Origin: Hippasteria phrygiana
Taxonomy: Eukaryota > Echinodermata > Asteroidea > Valvatida > Goniasteridae
Direction: 5' to 3'
DNA: 64,000 nt
NCBI GenBank assembly: GCA_037893225.1
Contig: JAZGUH010000731.1
Span: 186,001 to 250,000, forward strand
A program made the position numbers and the translations under genes. The number at the start of each line of letters is the position of its first letter. Positions within the stretch are counted from its first letter, which is position 1. The notes under the pieces were generated by a model. It had not been told where the DNA came from, did no database searches, and saw only the letters and a list, made by a program, of their open reading frames with translations. Of this stretch, positions 1 to 11,636 are shown in pieces.

Positions 1-590
1 GTAAGTTGCGCAACATCTGTGACATTTTTAAAATTGATTTCACTAAAGTTACGCAGTGCGTAAGTCGCTGACTTGCGCCACAAATGATGGCGTAACTTAC
101 GCACTCGTTTTAGGTGGCTTAAATTGTCCGCAAAAAACACTGAAATGATGACTTAGCTAGCTGAGGGTGAGCGTAGTAGAGCCGTTAGTTGCTCAAATAA
201 TTTATTATATTTACTAGATTATTTCAGAGAGTAACGAAATTATCATCCGCTTTAGGTTTACCTGTGAGATATTTCTAAAAGTTGCCATCCATTTTTTTTT
301 TGAGCGAAGTTTCAAAAATGAAAAGTTTAAAAATGGCGACTACAGTTCAATTTGACGACTGTTCTGTGTATTTTTATTGTTGTAACTCAAACAGTCGTCG
401 TAAATGCGGCATTCAGCCTCGTCCGCGATGTATAAAATATATAAAATATTGCGCAGCTACGCAGTATTTCGTGAAATGGATCGCAAGGATGTAGCGCAGC
501 TGCGCAACATTTTTATACCGCAAGTCCTACGCCATGGCGTAAGTTACGCACAATTTCGTGAAATCGGCTGCTGTGGTATCAAGTTATTGA
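1..590. repeat. Degenerate repeat with GTAAGTTGCGC-type ends
   Basis: Variants of a motif around GTAAGTTGCGCAAC or its complement recur at about 1, 40-75, 90-105, 453-465, 495-510 and 535-550, on both strands, with two partly similar blocks at the ends of the stretch. This looks like the inside of an old inverted-repeat transposon cut by the window edge. No coding potential is seen. The outer boundary on the left lies outside the window. Confidence 0.4.
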
Positions 591-599
591 GCTAATGCT

Positions 600-1990
600 C
601 ACCATTCACCATGGCAGCCATGTTGTGGACACACATTACTATAGCGACATGTATTCGATACGGTCTATAAGCATAAAAAAGATGCATGATAACAATACAG
701 GATTGGTCACAAGGCCAAGCCCGAAACAAGTATTGGCTGTGGCTACGGCTATTCACTGTAGTGCCCCAATGGCAAAAAACAAAGCCGTTTATAGCCACAA
801 TGTACTCGGTTCGGACACGGCCTAGCAAATATCGATTGACTATACCAACCTGGATTTCTGCCACCCTCTGTTTCATCGGACAACGCTTGGGCAATCATCG
901 GAGCAAACAGCAGCCAAAGGGAAGCCTGCAGAAACGCCATCTTGAGATGATGCTCAGAGTGTACACTTCTTACGGCGAGGCAGCGCGTATGTGCTTGTCT
1001 TCGGGCGGTGTGGCTTTATATACCGTGCCGAGATGGTCTTCTGTCATTATGCTGTTTTTCCGTCATTAGACCTACTTATAATTCCATCCCGCCTTGCGTC
1101 AGCACATTATTAGGCCACTTTAGGCTCCTGTCGTTTTTGTTTTAATTAACTTGTCAGAATTGTATGCTTTATCTAATTGAGGGTGCGGTCTTCCGCCTTT
1201 AAATAACAATTGTCTGTTCCATTAATTTTGTGTGAAAGGAAAAGTAGTTGACTAAAAAGGTTACTGTGTACTGCCGCTTTCCTTTTAGCACTGAATAGTC
1301 TCTAAACACGCTGACCAACAGATATGGCCTACGTCTAGCTGTATTATCACCCCCCCAAAAAAAAACAAAAAAAAAAAAACACACACACACACACATCGCG
1401 GACCTCCCTTTGTTCCTCTTTTGTTTATACTTTAACTTTTTCGGAAGGCCTCCGATATGTTTTGTACACGATTTTCAATCGTGGACCTTGACTCAATCGT
1501 GGACCCTATTGTCCTCTTTGTTAAAGGTCCACGGTTTGAATAGCTATACAAACTCACACCCACACATACTGTGGACGAAGAAAAAGAAGTTAATATTACT
1601 CGCACTGCTGCATGTGAACGCTCTTTCAACCGAATTTTTGATCGTGATCCCCTTAAGACTGTTCTCTTCATTTTGCGACAGGTATCCTAACCCATAAATG
1701 CCTCTGAAACTCAGTGTTTTTTGTTCACAGGTCCACAAAGAGTATGTAAGGTTAGAGAGCATACAGACGTCTATCCGCCAATGTTCAAATTGGTTAAATA
1801 GTGAAGCGTTTGGCGTTGCTGATTTCGTCTATGGTATGATGTTTAGCAAGCTTGGCCTACTAACCATAATAATAGCCGGCCGGCCAGCCACGTGCGTCGA
1901 ACCCACAAAAATTCCTTTCCAAGCCTTGCGCGCACCATACGATTATTGTAATTCATGCATATATTCACGTGCGGTTCCGTATCTCCGCCC
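600..1990. other. Intergenic stretch, nothing recognised
   Basis: Only short chance reading frames are present on either strand, none with a recognisable motif or convincing splice signals. A short A-rich and (AC)n tract lies at about 1350-1396. Confidence 0.5.
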
Positions 1991-1995
1991 CTTCA

Positions 1996-2102
1996 GTCCC
2001 AACTGTAGTTGGGATTTCCCAACTACTCCGTCGCAGTTGGGACCGGTCCCAACTACAGTTGGAGCCGGCCCAGGTATAGTTGGTCCAATGCCATAGTTGG
2101 GG
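1996..2102. repeat. Cluster of short palindromes of the CAACT/AGTTG type
   Basis: Within about 105 bases the pentamers CAACT or AGTTG occur nine or so times, several arranged as perfect small hairpins, for example TCCCAACTGTAGTTGGGA at the start and CCCAACTACAGTTGG in the middle. The repeat may be a local expansion of a hairpin unit. No function is evident. Confidence 0.6.
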
Positions 2103-2436
2103 CGTAACATGGACACAATATCTGCCCCAGTTACACCGCAACTGTGACTCTAGAGGGCGCTTTCCATTTATTTTTGACACAGCGAACGTTCCCATGGAAA
2201 TTGTATACACTGACTCTTCAGTTTACTGTCGACATGATCGAGCTAAATGCTGAGAAACAACAGCTATTGAAGAATTAATTTGGGGTTCAGTTTGTACAAG
2301 TTTTTGATTTTGTTTGCGCTCGACATCTTGAAATTGTGCTCTGTACGAGTCGAGTGCCGGGGCGCAAGGACAGGTATTGCAGGTGACAATTTTTTGACAG
2401 TCAGTCACGCCGTAGTCAAATGACAACGACAATAGC

Positions 2437-2445
2437 TGTATCTAA
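2437..2445 (+). repeat. Left 9-bp target-site duplication of the foldback element
   Basis: TGTATCTAA stands immediately outside the left inverted terminus (which begins GGGTGTTGGT). The identical nonamer stands immediately outside the right terminus at 15636-15644, in the same orientation. Confidence 0.85.
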
Positions 2446-3009
2446 GGGTGTTGGTAAAAGTCGGAGGTGGTCGGAGCTAGCCGGAGCTAGCCGGAGGTAG
2501 CTTTATACACGATTTATACGACGTTTTCAAGTCTTAGAAATGGTTACCTGTTAATAATATTATACTTCCGTACTTTCTACCCCCAAAAAAATAAAAATGA
2601 CTATTTATCTGCCATTTCAAAGTTGTCATTCCTCGACCTCCGGGTTTCACCGATTTAATGGTAAATATCGTACGTACAATATACGTACGTACGGCACTGC
2701 TTCACGCGCGCACGGCCGATGTTCGTATAGTAGTGCGCCCTCGCATGACTAGTTTTGGCTATTCTATTTACTACGGAGGGGCTTATATGACATCACAAAG
2801 CTAATGAAACCAGTTTGTGTATACACCTCTGGTTTTATGCCGCTCATAAAATGCTACCGTGGAACGACCGTTATTATAGGAAACAATTATTGTGAAACGT
2901 ATTTTACTTGGAACAATGGCAATCACAATTTTGAAGAAGAAAAAGTTACCGGTACACTGGTGCATCATAAAATTGTGAGAAAAAGTACAACTGACGCTCC
3001 ATTTGGTGA
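2446..3009 (+). repeat. Left terminal inverted repeat, non-satellite outer part
   Basis: This matches the reverse complement of 15080-15635 closely, including the doubled CGGAGCTAGC block at 2472-2500, a TACGTACG-rich tract near 2665-2695 and the A-rich stretch at 2583-2600. It precedes the tandem satellite units of the left arm. Confidence 0.85.
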
Positions 3010-4940
3010 GACGGAGGTTGATATAAAATATTTGGTAGAGCTCTGAAAAAGATATAAACCTGGAAAATAATATTTTGTACATGTGAGAACATTGCGTTCT
3101 GGTCAAAATGATTGTTCACAGTTCTGTGTTAGGAGGAAACCACGCGCGAATATTGCCCGCAGAAAAGTACAAACAGTATCTGACGCTCCGTTTTGCATAT
3201 ATTTCGCGTCCAAATAGTGAGCCGGAGGTTGATATAAAATATTTGTTACAACTCTAAAAACCATATAAATCTGGGAAATTATACTTTGTACATATGGGAA
3301 CATTGCGTTCTGGTCACAATTATTGTTCAAAGTTCTGTGTTAGGAGTAAATCAGGCGCTAATATTGACCGCAGAAAAGTACAAAAAGTACATCTGACGCA
3401 CCCACCCCGTTTTGCATTATTTTCGCGTCCAAATAGTGAGCCGGAGGTTGATATAAAATATTTGTTACAGCTCTAAAAACCATATAAACCTAGGAAATCA
3501 TACTTTGTACATGTGGGAATATTGCGTTCTGGTCACAATTATTGTTCACAGTTCTGTGTTAGGAGGAAATCAGGCGCTAATATTGCCCGCCGAAAAGTAC
3601 GGTACAAAAAGTACATCAGTTTTTTGACGCTCCGTTTTGCATTATTTTCGCGTCCAAATAGTGAGCCGGAGGTTGATATAAAATATTTGTTACAACTCTA
3701 AAAACCATATAAACCTGGGAAATGATACTTTGTACATGTGGGAATATTGCGTTCTGGTCAGGATTATTGTTCACAGTTCTGTGTTCAGAGGAAATCACGC
3801 GCTAATAATTGCCCGCAGAAAAGTATAAAACGTACATCTGACGCTCCGTTTTGCATTATTTTCGCGTCCAAATAGTGAGCCGGAGGTTGATGTAAAATAT
3901 TTGTTACAGCTCTGAAAACCATATAAACCTGGAAAATGATACTTTGTACATGTGGGAACATTGCGTTCTGGTCAAAATGATTGTTCAAAGTTCTGTGTTA
4001 AGAGGCACGTGCTATATATTGCCGGCCGAAAAGTACAACTGGCGCTCCGTTTTTCAATATTTTCGCGTCCAAATAGTGAGCCGGAGGTTGATATAAAATA
4101 TTTGTTACAGCTCTGAAAACCATATAAACCTGGGAAATGATACTTTGTACATGTGGGAACATTGCGTTCTGGTCAAAATGATTGTTCAAAGTTTTGTGTT
4201 AAGAGGATGACGTCAGGCGCCATATTGCCCGCAGAAAAGTACAAAAAGTACATCTGACGCTCCGTTTTGCATTATTTTCGCGTCCAAATAGTGAGCCGGA
4301 GGTTGATATAAAATATTTGTTACAACTCTAAAAATCATATAAACCTGGGAAATGATACTTTGTACATGTGGGAACATTGCGTTCTGGTCAAAATGATTGT
4401 TCAAAGTTCTGTGTTAAGAGGATGACGTCAGGCGCCATATTGCCCGCAGAAAAGTACAAAAAGTACATCTGACGCTCCGTTTTGCATTATTTTCGCGTCC
4501 AAATAGTGAGCCGGAGGTTGATATAAAATATTTGTTACAGCTCTAAAAACCATATAAACCTAGGAAATCATACTTTGTACATGTGGGAATATTGCGTTCT
4601 GGTCACAATTATTGTTCAAAGTTCTGTGTTAAGAGGACGTCAGGCGCAAATAGTGCCCGCAGAAAAGTACAAAAAGTACATCTGACGCTCCGTTTTCCAA
4701 TATTTTCGCGTCAAAATAGTGAGCCGGAGGTTGATATAAAATATTTGTTACAGATCTGAAAACCATATAAACCTGGGAAATGATACTTTGTACATGTGGG
4801 AATATTGCGTTCTGGTCAAAATGATTGTTCACAGTTCTGTGTTAAAAGGAAATTATGCGCTTATATTGCCCGCAGAAAAGTACAACTGACGCTTCGTTTT
4901 GCATAATGTTCGCGTCCAAATACTGAGCCGGAGGTTTAAG
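3010..4940 (+). repeat. Left satellite array, about 10 units of ~200-223 bp
   Basis: The anchor GAGCCGGAGGTTGATATAAA recurs at about 3220, 3439, 3662, 3878, 4078, 4300, 4508 and 4720, with a diverged unit at about 3010 and a truncated one ending near 4935. Each unit also contains a TACTTTGTACATGTGGGAA block and a GTTCTGTGTTAAGAGGA block. Unit length varies through small indels, and the units are more diverged from one another than those of the right array. Confidence 0.85.
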
Positions 4941-4970
4941 CTCCCCCAATCGGCTCTTGAATATATCGGC

Positions 4971-5139
4971 AGTGGCGTAACTACGGGGGGGGGGGGGGCA
5001 CATTCCCCCCACCATTTGAAATTTCGAATTGCACACAAACAATACATCTGTTGCCATTCGGTGCCCCCCTTAAAATATTGGTGCACCCCCAGGTGCCCCC
5101 CCCCCCCTAGAAATGCAACCCTAATTGCGCCGCTGTATA
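4971..5139. mobile_element. Short inverted-repeat insertion with G and C runs
   Basis: The ends GGCAGTGGCGTAACTACGGG and, on the other strand, ACAGCGGCGCAATTAGGG are similar and face each other around runs of G and C. This is the general form of a miniature transposon nested at the inner edge of the left satellite array. Confidence 0.4.
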
Positions 5140-8100
5140 TCGGCCCGTTTCACACAGATCTGGTTCGCTCCATCTAATATAGTCCAGTAAGAATTGACAT
5201 GAAAAATGCCCAACCCTGGCATTTTTCTTCACGGAATTTCTACTCATAAACCGTTATAATGGTTGCCCCGAACACACACAGAAATTTCAACCAATTTGGT
5301 ACTTGGGGAAATGTGATTTTAAGCTCTTAAAAATGCCGATTTCTACATACGAATGTGATATTAACCAATTCCTGATACCCAAATTGTAACAATGATTAGC
5401 CAATAGAGCGTGTAAGTCTCGCGCATAAAGGTCACGATTGAACTTATGGGCACCTCCGAGCCGCCGGCTATAGGACTTTAACGTGTGGTTGATTTTGTTT
5501 TCTATAATTATTATACTTTGTTTTAACAAAGACCTGAACCATGAAACGGCCATAAATATGGATGATGAATTCAAAATTAATTTTACAATATATAAAAACA
5601 TGCACGACTGGCTAAATTATTGAAGAAAAGTAGAAACAAATGTTTGACCTGAGCGTCAGGTTGCAACGTGATTGGCTCGTTGTCGGAAAGAGAGAGCCCG
5701 GCCCCCAAAACCCCTGTACTGTCCACGCTGCGGACGTAATTGAACGTACAAACATAATGCAACGACCGCCTATAATATACTTTGGCGCGTGAACCACCAG
5801 AACAATGAGGAATGACGTACGTTTGATGTACAATACTTTTTCGTTCTCCTTTTCCCTAATTTGATATATCGTTCACATTTTGTAAATTGAAATGAAAAAT
5901 ATTATTTTTTTTAAAGTTTGTATCTACCTTTCAGTAAAAAGAACAGCTTCAAAACAAATTATTTCAAGAAAACTACTCGCTTTACACGTTGAAGCTCCTA
6001 TTCGAGGTGCCCTGAAGTTCGGTTTTTCGTATAAACTCTCGTACGTTCTCGGGGTCAACTTACACGCTTTATACAGGCTCATCATAAAGCATTTCACGTA
6101 AAACCGTTGTAGCCAAGTTGTTACTTTTATTTAATCGATCACAGACTCAGTTAGCCTATAGCCATATTTTAACCGAACTGATGTTATTAACCGGATTGAT
6201 ATTATTTTGCAGCCAGATAAAATAACTTGCCGACAAAATTTGTCCTTAGTTGATGTCTAATTTTAGGGTTTTTGTGCGATTTGTTTGGAAAAGTTCACAT
6301 TTCTGTGAAAAGGAATTACCCTCAATACGGCTAATTCCATAAAGTTTCACCCCGATTCTTTGCTGCAATTAATACGTGTTAACAATAACAAATGTATTTC
6401 TTTCTCCCAAAGTATAATGGGGTAGGATGGGGAGCACAAGTGGTGGAGGCCTCAATGGCGGAGGGGGCGTGTTACAATGCCCTCGTACCCATTACACCAC
6501 TCTAAAACGGTATTAGGATGAGTAATTGAAATATTTGTTTCAATAGGGCCATCTCTTCCAGAAAATCTCGAAGTATTTTAAGGGCAGAAGCCGTTTGGTA
6601 CTTATGATGATGACAATGATTTTGCGATGACAACGAAGACGTCCTTAAAATACTCTTTTCTCATGCTAATTTTGATCAAAATCTTCATTAAGTTTTCTCA
6701 TTTGCCATTTTGTATTAATTTAGGTTAAACATTTGCAATGACCCTTTCCCAATCTTTAAAAGGGTATGATTTAGCTTAGGTGTCAGAAATACATGCCTTT
6801 CAATATAAATTGTGCATCCCTTTGGTTTTCAATTAATTAACATATTTCCCCAAGGTTGATTTTGGTTGAATTTGTATGGAAGGTAGCTATAGAGTCCCAA
6901 TAAATACTTTGCCACTAAAATGTTCCTGTAACCAAAATGTCAGGGTCCTCGTCAATTCTTACTGGACTAATAGGCGGGAGTCTGGTGTTTCAACCAACGA
7001 TAAGTCACTGATCGAGATCCCGATCTGTGTGAAACAAACAGGACCTACACCTGTATACGCCGGTTCACACTTTACGCGAATGCGAATTGAATTGGAACAA
7101 GAAACATTTTTAGCGAAATTCGCTGGCCTTGAAATGTGTTCAATTACCGCAGCAAGAGTTCTTGTCATGACGTCTAAAATCTATTTGCATTCGCGCTGAG
7201 TATGAACCGGTTATATCATCTCTGTCGAAATATACTTCTATGCCATCAAATTAACCCTTTCACAAAAATCTCCAGAAAACAAATTATCATAATTACTCTG
7301 GATGTCTCAAATGAAGTATGCTTATTTCTTGAAACTCGTTTAATTTCAGAAACATTCCAGGAACAACAATAGGTCAGTTCTGCAAAAAAGCTGTTTTAAA
7401 AAGGCACTTTTCCGGTGCAAGCTAATTTTGTTCACAAACCCAAAATAGCAGACAAACTTTACTGTTTAATTGTATACCATAAAAATTGGAATTCACCTTG
7501 CACTGTAAAGTCTCAACAAGGTAAACTACTTTCACGGTTTGAAAACGAATGCGTTGTTCACAGTATCACGGCTGTTCCTTTAGGATGCATTTCTGGCACA
7601 CTCAGTGACTATCATCCAACGACTGTATGCACACTCCACTCTTTGAAATGCCTTGAATTGCAGCCAGTCTAACGCCTACAGAACGCTGTGGCATTGTATA
7701 GGCATAGGGTAGACCATGTCGCCTCTATCAAACTGCTTTAATTAGTGACATTCATGTACGAAATTATGTTGCAGCCGCTCTTTGGAGGTTGTCGAGGTAC
7801 ATTGGAGGAGGACACATTTGTTGATGTTAAACCCCTGTATTTTTTTTGAGGATTACGTGTATCTTTTTCAGCAACTTTCTTTAGCACTGACGGGCATGTT
7901 GGCATATATGTGGACAGGTGGGCTGTTTTATGTGAGAGATCTTGAGCAACTGCTTCTTCGTTTTCGAGCTATACTGAATTAATACCAGCGTATATTCAGA
8001 CTACACCCAAGCTGCATGCCGAATAACTGCACCGCGCTTTTGGGGACATAGTGGTATATATTTGTTCGCACGCGGGGATGCTCTTTATTCGGATATAGTC

Positions 8101-8300
8101 TCACTCCATCCCCCGTGCTTCTACTTTGGCACACCTCCAGTCATCCTTTGCATTTGGGTTATTTGCCCATGCCGGTAAAAATGTACACATCGCCACCCTT
8201 TAGTTTAACTGGTGGTTCTATATACCACCTTTGCCATATCGTGACATGTATAAAACGGCCATGGCGAAGATTCAAACTGCATGAAGATCCGCTAATTGTG
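5140..8300. other. Interior of the foldback element, no gene recognised
   Basis: About 3.2 kb of AT-rich sequence. The longest open frames here (for example 6876-7199 on the plus strand, about 107 codons) show no motif of a transposase, DDE or DDD triad, zinc finger or other known domain, and lack convincing splice-site context. An intron-split gene cannot be excluded by eye. Confidence 0.5.
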
Positions 8301-8310
8301 GTGTACTATA

Positions 8311-8660
8311 GACGACACACCGCGTCGCCTCTTCCATACGCGACGCGACGGCACGACGCGACGGTTCCGTTGCATCGTGCCGTCGCGTCGTGCCGTCGCT
8401 TCTTTGTCAATACTTTTGTACACATTCTGGCGTCGCGTCGTAAGTCGCTTCGTGCCGTCGCCCGTCGCGTCGTGCCGTCGCGTCGTTTTTTCAACTTGCA
8501 GGGTTTTTCACCTAAGCGTCGCCCCTTCCGTCTCCCATCGCGTCGCACCGTCGTGCATCTCGTCGTGTGCCGCGTCGTCTTTCATCGTCATGCATCGCGC
8601 CGCACCATCGTGCGTCGCGTCGTGCTTCGCTTCGTGCTTCGCGTCGTGTTTCGCGTCGAA
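8311..8660 (+). repeat. Degenerate CGTCGCGTCGTGC minisatellite
   Basis: Variants of CGTCGCGTCGTGCCGTCG repeat through the block. The first part (8335-8370) is on the opposite strand relative to the rest, giving a small foldback. The repeat produces long open frames rich in Arg and Ser (8115-8702 and 8296-8664) that I regard as artefacts of a stop-free repeat rather than genes. The same motif family fills the inverted element at 45550-46051. Confidence 0.7.
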
Positions 8661-8699
8661 TTAGCCATGAGCAAGTTCGATCAAGGACCAATGGTTAAC

Positions 8700-9720
8700 T
8701 AGTGGTTGGTTCGTGACGTACGTAGCGCATGAGCACTGAAGTTGAAGTGCGAACGACTCTAGTCGAACTATTGTCATGTCAACGCGACCATGACAAAATG
8801 GCGGTGGCTATTTTTTTACGTTTTTGGACAAGTTCATAGATGAAAGCAAGACCGACGATATTTGCTAAGTATATCAACAATGTCACAAGTGGTAACGTGT
8901 GCATTATTTCAACATGTTCAAAGAAAGACAAAGTAACAAAAAACGATCGTTCACTGCTGCTGAATATTTACGTTTTTTCCGCCATTTTTCTGATAACTGG
9001 TCCTCTCTGCACTATGCTATTAAAACGGCTATTGGTAACCAGCGATGCGACCAACCTCGGTAGGCTGGTCGCGAATCGTCGACTAGACTAGTCCAACCAT
9101 CGTCGACTAGCGTGCGTTCGATCAGAGTTAGTCGAACTATGGTTAACTATAGTCCTTGATCGAACTTGCTCCATGCCATTGTGAAAATGTGCAGTTGAAA
9201 TACCGAACTTGTTCATGGACTAATCCGCTAATAAATTCAAATTAATGCGCGCATGCTCATTCACGTGCGGTGAAACAAAAAGCCTGAACGCTGCATTTGA
9301 AATGTGTAAAAAGACGATTTTGCTAGATGTTTTCTTAATTCTGTTTGCGATTTTCCAGCATGCAGGCCCGTCACAAGGGGGGGGGGGGGATCAAATTAGC
9401 ATCACATGTTACGAGAACGTCAACGCGAGCGCACAAGACATTTTGGCGTGGCCGGTATGTATATGGGCCGGTCAAACAGAAATTACGCGTTGACGTTCGC
9501 AGGAAACGTGCTGCTAAACCTATTATCATTTTTTGTGAGCCTGAGAATTTTGTTTGTACAGCTAGCTACCGGTAATGATTCCTTGCGATTTCGCATATGT
9601 TTAGCGTTTTTTGTGTGAATAAAGACCTTGAACCAACCTTCAGTTTTGCCAGACACTGAAATGATTAGGTCACTCAAGTGAACTGTATTGAATGGCGAAA
9701 TAAAGCATATAGGAAGACTA
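8700..9720. other. Intergenic, nothing recognised
   Basis: No coding signal. GTCGACTAG and GTCGAACTA variants occur several times at 8750-9150 and may be remains of another repeat. A run of G lies at about 9377-9390. Confidence 0.4.
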
Positions 9721-9721
9721 A

Positions 9722-9985
9722 AAAATCACCGGCCGTCGAAAATCGAAGGGGGGGGGGGGGGGGGGGGGGGGTGGACATCATTTGACGCATGAGGGTGCTG
9801 TTCAAAACATTAAGATACGTATATTTAGGCCTACATTTGGCCATGCTATAGGTTTTTTCCCGAGGATTTCCAGTTTTAAATAAGCAGTCACAGTGCAATA
9901 AAACTTTTGCTATGAGTCTGTTCCTTTATTTGATACTTTTCTATTAATTAATTTGGTACTTTTTTCTCTCCCGCTGGATTTTCTT
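9722..9985 (-). repeat. Dispersed repeat copy (related to 34935-35200)
   Basis: Read on the minus strand this stretch matches the plus strand at about 34935-35200: shared blocks include GTACCAAATTAATTAA, the GGAAATCCTCGGG block, and CCCTCATGCGTCAAATGATG followed by a long C run. It is a transposon fragment present at least twice in the window, here inside the foldback element. Confidence 0.7.
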
Positions 9986-10195
9986 GGGGGGGGGGGAACT
10001 GGGGGGGGGCAAGGCCGACGATTGGAGGGGGGGGAAATGCCCCCCCCCCCCCCCATCCCCCCCTCCCCCAGCGCCGCCACTGTATATGGCCTAACTATAG
10101 ATTTGGTGTTCTTTTCAACATTAAAGGTGATTGAGAGAGAATAAGTAGCGTGTGATAACATGTGGAACGTTGTGTTTATTTCTTGTGATGTGGCC

Positions 10196-10226
<31 letters not shown>

Positions 10227-10230
10227 ATCA
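9985..10230. repeat. Poly-G/poly-C tracts
   Basis: Several runs of 8-25 G or C occur at about 9986-9996, 10003-10010, 10026-10034, 10040-10054 and 10197-10226. They belong to the same class of G/C-run repeats found across the window and are prone to assembly length errors. Confidence 0.6.
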
Positions 10231-10627
10231 AGCACTGTGGCCCCCTTATGCCTGGAGCTGGTGACGGGCCTGCCAGCATGAACAACGGTACCGCGCTACA
10301 GTGGTGTTTGGCGGGACAAAATACAAGAGTTAAAAGAGAGTGAACTACCTCCCTCGCTGGTTTTGTAGAAGTTAAAAAAAAAGGCAATTGAAATTGATCA
10401 GAGAAAGAATAGTGACAGGATAAAGTAAAATACATGTACATGGGAAATCTAGCCTTTTCAGAGGAAAAAAATTACAAATAAAACAAGGATGCGGCTTAAA
10501 AAAGGAACTGGTTTTTTAACTTGGCACTAGGCCTATTAAGTTTCATGATGTGTAACATAGAGATGTTACACAATGTCTAGCAGTGTCCCCCAATAATTTC
10601 GGTCTTGTAATATACATTTAAGGGTCA

Positions 10628-11613
10628 TTGGCTTTAACATACACCAGTACTATGCATACCGTAGAGACACCGAGTGCAAATTTTCCGATAAGACGTCTGC
10701 CCTAGTAAGCAGGAAGTCGTGGGTTCGAGTCCCGCCCGAGTAAGCCTGTGATTTTTTTTCACACAGGCTCTCGGAAAGCACCGAGTATACAGCGCTTCAT
10801 ACATTACGTCGGGACAGAGCAAAAAGAGAAAATCTATGTTTTAATTTACAATACAGCTGTAGAAACTAAAGTTGTGTTTCAAGTTCGATTTGTAATCTGG
10901 ATGCCTCCATTTGGTCAGCAGTTACAATCTGGCAATCTTTGCCAGCAGGATGAAGAATCTGTCGTAGTCCTCTCGGCCAAGGGTCTCGTATTATATATTA
11001 TAGACTCAGTCGGTGCCTAATTTTTTATATAGCCTTATGTAAAGGTTTATATACTTGCTATGTTGAAACAAAGACTTGAAATAGAAGTTGCCGTGTGCAC
11101 GGGTTACATAAACGGTGTAAAACAAAGTTACAATAAAACTGCAACCCTGGAGGACGTTATAAAACCAAGCGGATTTCTCGTCAAGGTTGGAGGGGGGGGG
11201 GGAGCACACAGTCAATTAACAAACAATAGTTGTTTGAACAAGGCCCATCACCATCTTTTATTTCTATTTCAACCAGATATTGCAATGGGGATGCTCAAAA
11301 TGGGTCAACTTACCGGTATATACTATATAGTTCTTGGATTGAATAATCTTGTTAAAGGGGGGGGGGGGGGGGGGGGGGGTTCGCCCATTATTAGTTTTGT
11401 CCGCCAAAACTATATAGAGGGTGGGAACATAATCTCCCGTTCCCAAGATTGCAGGCCACTCATTCAACACTAACGAAAAATGTTGGAGATTGCACTATTC
11501 GGACGAATGCACTATTAATTCAACCTTTAATAAGAGTTTAATACATATTACCGGAAAATTTGCACTCGGTGTCTTTACGGTATACAAAGTACTGGTGCAT
11601 GTGAAAGCCAATG
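10628..11613. mobile_element. ~990-bp element with imperfect ~65-bp inverted ends
   Basis: The left end CATTGGCTTTAACATACACC and following AGACACCGAGTGCAAATTTT match, on the opposite strand, the right end up to about 11613 (both ends share CCAGTACT and ACACCGAGTGCAAATTTTCC). The interior carries a tRNA-like segment near 10690-10745 and two G runs (11190-11203, 11357-11380). No clear target-site duplication was found. It directly abuts the right satellite array. Confidence 0.5.
10693..10742 (+). repeat. tRNA-like (SINE) fragment
   Basis: The segment CGTGGGTTCGAGTCCCGCCC has the form of a tRNA T arm with an internal B-box promoter (GGTTCGAGTCC), preceded by AGTAAGCAGGAAGTC which resembles a decayed anticodon/variable region. 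No complete cloverleaf can be drawn, so this is a SINE or tRNA pseudogene rather than a functional tRNA. Confidence 0.55.
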
Positions 11614-11636
11614 GTTTTCCGAGCTCAAACAAATAA

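Noticed and set aside
3010..4940. CRISPR array
   Set aside because: Units are about 213 bases without short direct repeats and unique spacers, and the genome is eukaryotic.
8115..8702. 195-codon open frame rich in Arg and Ser
   Set aside because: It runs through the CGTCGCGTCGTGCC minisatellite, which is open in several frames on both strands.
10693..10742. Functional tRNA gene
   Set aside because: Only the T-arm half is recognisable, and no acceptor stem pairing can be made.
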